NCBI GenBank assembly: GCA_964652585.1
Contig: CAZZDA010000046.1
Span: forward strand, 1-8,684
Source: CAZZDA01 sp964652585
Lineage (GTDB): Bacteria; Patescibacteriota; Patescibacteriia; UBA1544
Direction: 5' to 3'
Length of the DNA: 8,684 nt
Shown here: positions 4,738-8,684 of the stretch, piece after piece
Position numbering within the stretch: the stretch's first letter is position 1
Layout of the letters: every line of letters begins with the position of its first letter
Notes under the pieces: generated by a model
Database searches by the model: none
The model's input: only the letters and a program-made list of their open reading frames with translations
What the model was told of the DNA's origin: nothing
Made by a program: the position numbers and the translations under genes

Positions 4738-7524
4738 ATGCACGTCACTACGTATAAAAAGTATTTTTACGCAAGTTTTGGGGTGGCGGCACTCTCGCTT
4801 GGTTTTTTTGTGCAACAATTTTTTACCTCTCCCACAATTGCGGTCTACGATACGCTTTCGTGGAATATGACAGAAGAAGGTGTGTGGATGAGTGAGAAGC
4901 TTCAAGTACATACGGTGTTTACCGGCTTTTCAGCCGAGTGGGTTGATACTTTATCCGCCGAACTTTTTTATCGCACCTCATCTGACGGGAAAACATGGAG
5001 TGAGTGGTACGACTTGGCGGCAGCGGCTGACGTGCCAACACATTTTGCTGATGCGGTTGCGAGCGGTTGGATAGTGAGCGATCTGCACTATGGAACAGGA
5101 GAGTGGCTGCAGTTTCAAGGTAGTGCGCGCGTATCCGCAGATACGCCGATACAGGGTTTTGCTGTTACCACATTCACCATACCGCAGCATAACTTTAACT
5201 CAACCGTGTTTGCAGGAGTCAGCACAGGACTTGCAGGAGAGATCGGTATTATACCGAGAGAGCGCTGGCTGCCAAGAAGTGATGAAGTATCATTGAACAC
5301 GCGCAAGGAACTCTGGGAAGACGAATACAAAACCATTGATAAAATTATTGTGCATCATACCGCGGGCAAACTCAAAGACGTCACGGGAGATGACGTCATC
5401 ACAAGAAGCGACTACGAGGTCATGGTACGCAATCTCTATACCTATCATGCCAAAAAACTTGGCTGGGGTGATGTGGGTTATAATTATATCATTGATCCGC
5501 TTGGCAATATTTATGAAGGACGTGCTGGCGGCGAGGGTGTTGAAGGGGGGCATACTTTGCGATCTGCTGCGTGCAATAAAGACCGGTTTGGAAAAGTGGA
5601 AGAAGCAAAGGGATTTAATAGCGGTACGATCGGCATTGGTATTTTGGGTGAGTATGAAAGTGATACGGTAAGCATTTTTGTGCAACAGGCGCTTACCAAG
5701 CTGGTTGCGTATCAATCGGCGCTTTCTGGCATTGATCCTGAAAAAACCAGCGTCTACAACGGTGAGATTTTCCCCAATGTGGGCGGGCATAGCGATTTCG
5801 ACTGCACGAATTGTCCGGGATCGCGCGTGGCGGCATTTTTACCGCAACTACGGCGAGACGCAAAAGCTCAAGCCATGCAAATCGCGTCGCGTATTACAAG
5901 AAGTGCAACGCTTACGAGTCCGAAGAACATAACAGTCGTTTTAGAGCCGGGAGAAACCAAAAATGTGGTCATTACATACAAAAATAATGGCAATACCAAC
6001 TGGCACAGCTTTCCAAACAAAGGCGTTTACTTGGGTAATGGCTTGGCGCGTACAAGTCTCTCACAGCTCGGCGCCTATAAACTGGCGGTAGCGGGAGGAC
6101 CAAGCGCGGGTAATGGGGGAAATGGCGGGAACGGCTATGTAACCACCTATGCGACTAACGCTTTGGTATCTCCGGGGAGTGTTGGTACGTTTTCTTTTGC
6201 TGTAACCGCGCCAAATCGCGCACAAGAGCAGCACACCTATGTTTTAGCTTCAGGACAGGAAGGGTGGTTTCCTGGTAGCGAAGTAACGGTGACGCTCGTG
6301 AATGGAGACGCGGCATACTTGGCAGAGTTGAGAAATCATACCGTGCCTGAGGCACTCGCTGCGGAGGCTACACAAAAAACACTCCTCACTTTTGAGAATA
6401 CAGGTGACGAGACTTGGCTTCGCGAAGATATCTTTCTAGAAATTACCGAAGGACCTGATAGGTCAACACAGCTTGCTGACGGTTGGAATAGTATGTATGG
6501 CTGGTTTGCTCCAACAGAAGAGAGTGTGGCACCGGGCAGTGTTGCTACCTTTGAAGTGCATTTGCGCGCGCCAGCTCCGGGAATCTATCCTCTCCATATC
6601 GTACTGCGGCGCTATACGGAAAGAAATACCAGCTTCCCCAAACTTATTTGGCCGAAGAAAGATATTACCGGCGGCGTGTTAGATATGACAGTCAAAGTAC
6701 GTTCAGGCAGGCAAGCGGGTGTCGCAAGTCACACCATGCCGACTGCCACACGCGTCGGGTGGCGTCCAAATGTAAAAGTAGGGCTCAAAAATAATGGAAC
6801 GGTACCATGGACTTCTCGTGCAATAAAGCTTGTTGCTGAAAATGATGAAGCACGTGCACTTTATGATTCATCAGACTGGATTGATAAAAACACACCGGCG
6901 CTGATGCATGAGCGCACTGTGAATCCGGGGGAAGTAGGAATATTTACCTATCGCTTGCGTACGCGCGATATGGACCCAGGAATCTATACTCTTCAGTTCA
7001 AACTATTACTTGATGGAAAAACAGTCTACTTTGGCGATGATCAAGTCGTAGCATTTAAGATGCGTATAGATGGTGCGGATGGTACGCATGGAACTACTGT
7101 TCGAGGAAATGCTACAGTTGCTCCAACACCAACTACGGCACCCACACCCACACCTATACCAACCACTCCCACAACAAAAAGTACGGCGTATACCGTGAGG
7201 TCCGGAGACACGCTTTCCGCTATTGCGGCAAAGCATTTAGAAAAAGAGCAAACCTATTTTGATATTATTGAAGCCAATAAAGCGAAGTATCCGCGCATCG
7301 CAAGCGGACATTTGCAAATAGGGTGGATGCTTACCTTACCGTCGGTTGAGCCGGCATATGTGATCTATACGGTGAAGTCGGGAGATAGTCTCATCAGTAT
7401 TGATGCGAAGCACATGACGCGCGAGCATACCTACAAAGATATTATCGCGTACAATAAAGACACCTACCCTTCCATTGTGCGTGAGGTTATACAGCCTGGT
7501 TGGAAGTTGAAGGTGGATTTTTGA
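4738..7524 (+). CDS. Membrane-anchored PGRP-type N-acetylmuramoyl-L-alanine amidase with Ig-like and LysM domains
   Basis: This 928-residue surface enzyme should cut the amide bond between MurNAc and the stem peptide. Its parts in order are: a signal anchor (about 8-30); a beta-rich domain (33-165) with a DGKTWSEWYDL motif; a zinc amidase domain (about 170-375); three Ig-like domains (about 392-525, 530-660, 661-785) resembling the FW/NBR1-like fold with NNGNTNW, NTGDETW and NNGTVPW turns and PGxxGxF/PGxxATF strands; a Thr/Pro linker (about 793-815); and two LysM repeats (816-868 and 874-928) starting YTVRSGDTL and YTVKSGDSL. Catalytic-site residues are present: IVHHTA (H206/H207), YH (236-237) with GWGDVGYNY, and GHSDF...TNCPG with H351 and C359. 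The 8-residue H-to-C spacing and T357 match the T7 lysozyme/PGRP pattern, so it should be active. An EF-hand-like loop (D214-D225) lies inside the domain. C279, C356 and C359 could also form a disulfide. It starts 5 nt after the LytR_C stop with no SD, suggesting coupled translation. Confidence 0.93.
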   Translation: MHVTTYKKYFYASFGVAALSLGFFVQQFFTSPTIAVYDTLSWNMTEEGVWMSEKLQVHTVFTGFSAEWVDTLSAELFYRTSSDGKTWSEWYDLAAAADVPTHFADAVASGWIVSDLHYGTGEWLQFQGSARVSADTPIQGFAVTTFTIPQHNFNSTVFAGVSTGLAGEIGIIPRERWLPRSDEVSLNTRKELWEDEYKTIDKIIVHHTAGKLKDVTGDDVITRSDYEVMVRNLYTYHAKKLGWGDVGYNYIIDPLGNIYEGRAGGEGVEGGHTLRSAACNKDRFGKVEEAKGFNSGTIGIGILGEYESDTVSIFVQQALTKLVAYQSALSGIDPEKTSVYNGEIFPNVGGHSDFDCTNCPGSRVAAFLPQLRRDAKAQAMQIASRITRSATLTSPKNITVVLEPGETKNVVITYKNNGNTNWHSFPNKGVYLGNGLARTSLSQLGAYKLAVAGGPSAGNGGNGGNGYVTTYATNALVSPGSVGTFSFAVTAPNRAQEQHTYVLASGQEGWFPGSEVTVTLVNGDAAYLAELRNHTVPEALAAEATQKTLLTFENTGDETWLREDIFLEITEGPDRSTQLADGWNSMYGWFAPTEESVAPGSVATFEVHLRAPAPGIYPLHIVLRRYTERNTSFPKLIWPKKDITGGVLDMTVKVRSGRQAGVASHTMPTATRVGWRPNVKVGLKNNGTVPWTSRAIKLVAENDEARALYDSSDWIDKNTPALMHERTVNPGEVGIFTYRLRTRDMDPGIYTLQFKLLLDGKTVYFGDDQVVAFKMRIDGADGTHGTTVRGNATVAPTPTTAPTPTPIPTTPTTKSTAYTVRSGDTLSAIAAKHLEKEQTYFDIIEANKAKYPRIASGHLQIGWMLTLPSVEPAYVIYTVKSGDSLISIDAKHMTREHTYKDIIAYNKDTYPSIVREVIQPGWKLKVDF

Positions 7525-7527
7525 TAT

Positions 7528-7569
7528 CTCCTCACAAACAGCACAACACTAAAAAAAGTTGGTGAGGAG
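7528..7569 (+). other. Bulged hairpin after the amidase stop
   Basis: CTCCTCAC (7528-7535) pairs with GTGAGGAG (7562-7569). CAAC (7544-7547) pairs with the adjoining GTTG (7558-7561). This makes 12 bp in two parts with an 8-nt bulge on the left side and an A-rich loop. It begins 3 nt beyond the stop codon. No T-run follows, so it is not a standard terminator; it may stabilise the mRNA 3' end. Between it and 7634 nothing is recognised. Confidence 0.45.
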
Positions 7570-7634
7570 GTGCTCGAGTTCCGAACGGTTCTGATAACTA
7601 ACGCAACATCTAAAAACGCAGCTCTATTTCTGTC

Positions 7635-7677
7635 ATTCCCGTCCCGTATCAAGTACGGGATAAACTCCAGCGGGAAT
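7635..7677. repeat. Nested palindromic repeat, dRS3/REP-like
   Basis: Outer arms ATTCCCG (7635-7641) and CGGGAAT (7671-7677) enclose a second perfect hairpin, TCCCGTA (7642-7648) with TACGGGA (7654-7660) around TCAAG, plus a 10-nt unpaired segment. GTCATTCCCG...CGGGAATC is the form of small dispersed intergenic palindromes found in many bacteria (dRS3 in Neisseria, REP-like elsewhere). Only one copy lies in this window, so repetition in the genome is inferred. Confidence 0.5.
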
Positions 7678-7702
7678 CTATATGCCAATGCAAAATATTT
7701 TC

Positions 7703-7750
7703 CTCTACCTTGCCCATTTTAAAGAATTGGTATAAGGTAGAGTTGCTTTT
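7703..7750 (+). terminator. Candidate terminator: 9-bp stem with T-rich tail
   Basis: CTCTACCTT (7703-7711) and AAGGTAGAG (7734-7742) are perfect reverse complements with a 22-nt loop that allows an extra CCA/TGG pairing. TTGCTTTTTG follows directly. The stem is only moderately GC-rich and the T-run is interrupted, so this is a modest intrinsic terminator that could end transcripts from the envelope cluster. The same bases overlap a candidate promoter for the next gene. Confidence 0.45.
7710..7736 (+). promoter_or_regulatory. Candidate extended -10 promoter for the last gene
   Basis: TGG-TATAAG (extended -10, hexamer 7731-7736, 5 of 6 to TATAAT) is preceded by TTGCCC (7710-7715, 4 of 6 to TTGACA) at a short 15-nt spacing. 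A start near 7743 would give a leader of about 40 nt carrying the SD. The short spacing keeps confidence low. Confidence 0.35.
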
Positions 7751-7768
7751 TGATCTTTCATAAAATAA

Positions 7769-7775
7769 AAAGGAG
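7769..7775 (+). promoter_or_regulatory. Strong Shine-Dalgarno site of the last gene
   Basis: AAAGGAG ends 7 nt before the ATG at 7783. It decides the start: the frame is open back to a TTG at 7750, but that would place the SD inside the coding region. Confidence 0.8.
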
Positions 7776-7782
7776 CAGAATT

Positions 7783-8634
7783 ATGGGTACCTTGTCAGAT
7801 AGAAATCCCAAAACGATGCGGGATATTGCAGATTGGATGAAAGATGCCTTTTTTCATAACGCGAAACACGGGTATTTAGCATTGGTTGTTATGCACCGCG
7901 TGCTGGGATCACCGCACCCGCAAAGAGCGCACCCCGCATCTTTCCAATACCTTGAAACAACCTTGCACCTTGGGTTGCTGAATGAGGGTCCGCCGTATAT
8001 CACGGTGTGTGATGCGGATTTTCGGATCGCTCTTCCACACTACGCGGTACAATCTTTTGCAGGAAGTGGAGACACCTATCGCGCTACTGATGATTTTCCG
8101 CGAGTTGAAAAGCGCAATCCCGTGTTTTCACTCACCGATCTTGTACAAGGTGATTGGCGGCGGCTGGAATTGCCTATTGAAGGGTATTACTACACAACTG
8201 AGGATCACGTATTCAATCGGGAAATCTCCAATCCTCTGTTTCCACTCAAAATTGTTGTTGGTAGTGGTAATATTCAATCATACTGTGTGCGCCGTGGAGA
8301 TTGGTGCGTGGAGTTTTTCAATGTCGTACGGCGCATGCTGAATTTGCGTCACGGCGTGATTGCTGACATAGCCGCGTGGGATCGCAAGGTACAAGAAGAT
8401 ATTGCGCTTGAGCTTTTTGAGAAGTACCAAGTATGTAAGCAAGCTTTATCACCTGCTGTTCATGATGGATTACGCAACGAGATTGTACAATTACTGCATA
8501 AAGCGAAAATGTATCATATGCACAAGGATGAGTGCGTCATACAACGCCACCTGAGGGTTGGCGGCTGTACGCTTGATGCGCGTGAGATGATTTCAGATAT
8601 CCATAAGTACCTTAGCCTACCATTTCCCGAGTAA
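7783..8634 (+). CDS. Hypothetical protein, 283 residues
   Basis: I do not recognise this family. The protein is complete, with strong SD, ATG start and TAA stop, and has no signal peptide or membrane segment, so it is probably cytoplasmic. The N-terminal third is helical with aromatic and His residues (FFHNAKHGYLALVVMHRVLG). The middle (about 60-175) is beta-rich, with DADFRIALPHY and a YYYTTEDHVF stretch followed by NPLFPLKIVVGSG. Next come SYCVRRGDWCVEFFN, with two Cys six apart, and a helical, charged C-terminal third ending at KYLSLPFPE. Other Cys occur in VCDADF, QVCKQ, DECVIQ and GGCTL. No catalytic motif is identified. It is separated from the envelope cluster by 258 nt containing a candidate terminator and promoter, so it is likely its own unit and need not share the cluster's function. 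Confidence 0.8.
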   Translation: MGTLSDRNPKTMRDIADWMKDAFFHNAKHGYLALVVMHRVLGSPHPQRAHPASFQYLETTLHLGLLNEGPPYITVCDADFRIALPHYAVQSFAGSGDTYRATDDFPRVEKRNPVFSLTDLVQGDWRRLELPIEGYYYTTEDHVFNREISNPLFPLKIVVGSGNIQSYCVRRGDWCVEFFNVVRRMLNLRHGVIADIAAWDRKVQEDIALELFEKYQVCKQALSPAVHDGLRNEIVQLLHKAKMYHMHKDECVIQRHLRVGGCTLDAREMISDIHKYLSLPFPE

Positions 8635-8656
8635 CTCACACCCCCAAAGGGTAAGC

Positions 8657-8673
8657 CACTGGTTTGACCAGTG
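8657..8673. repeat. 7-bp hairpin after the last gene
   Basis: CACTGGT (8657-8663) and ACCAGTG (8667-8673) pair perfectly around TTG, and outer AAG/CTT (8653-8655 with 8677-8679) could add to the stem. No T-run follows within the window, which ends 11 nt later. It may be part of a cut-off terminator or of a palindromic repeat. Confidence 0.4.
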
Positions 8674-8684
8674 CGACTTGAAAA

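Noticed and set aside
5290..5790. Minus-strand open frame of 166 codons
   Set aside because: It is antisense to the amidase catalytic domain, whose motifs are conserved in the plus frame. No SD or domain supports it.
7464..7688. Minus-strand open frame of 74 codons across the amidase end and the intergenic repeats
   Set aside because: It covers the palindromic repeat and hairpin, lacks an SD, and runs into the amidase in antisense.
7750..7782. TTG start upstream of the last gene
   Set aside because: The AAAGGAG site lies inside this stretch and is ideally placed for the ATG at 7783.
1..8684. CRISPR array, tRNA, rRNA, insertion sequence or transposase
   Set aside because: No regularly spaced direct repeats, no cloverleaf or rRNA-like stretch, and no transposase motif were seen on either strand.

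Overview
The window looks like chromosomal DNA from an uncultured bacterium, most likely a Patescibacteria/CPR lineage. This rests on gene content and style: compact surface-protein genes with few Shine-Dalgarno (SD) sites, a stand-alone LytR_C protein with two membrane segments, and a membrane-anchored PGRP-type amidase with Ig-like and LysM modules. The lineage is an inference and no marker gene is present. The standard code fits: TGA ends the amidase gene and Trp is TGG.

Layout. Positions 1-150 hold a minus-strand terminator. 152-529 (-) encodes a small Cys-rich, probably zinc-ribbon protein with its own strong SD, a long structured leader and a candidate promoter. 530-825 is a divergent intergenic region with two perfect short palindromes. 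From about 826 to 7524 four plus-strand genes lie close together: a Wzx/MATE-like lipid-linked glycan flippase, an O-antigen ligase/polymerase (Wzy_C) integral membrane protein, a secreted or membrane protein ending in a LytR_C domain, and a 928-residue membrane-anchored N-acetylmuramoyl-L-alanine amidase with three Ig/FW-like domains and two LysM repeats. 7525-7782 is a gene-free stretch holding a bulged hairpin, a nested dRS3/REP-like palindrome and a hairpin with a T-rich tail. 7783-8634 (+) is a hypothetical protein of 283 residues with a strong SD. The window ends in a short intergenic piece with a 7-bp hairpin.

How the genes fit together (inference). The four central genes form a cell-envelope cluster: one protein flips a lipid-linked glycan, one polymerises or ligates it, the LytR_C protein may bind wall or glycan outside the membrane, and the amidase cuts or remodels peptidoglycan while held to the wall by LysM repeats. 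No glycosyltransferase is present, so the glycan would have to be built by genes elsewhere. An internal promoter ahead of the LytR_C gene may uncouple the last two genes from the first two. The two flanking genes use strong SD sites, while none of the four envelope genes has one.
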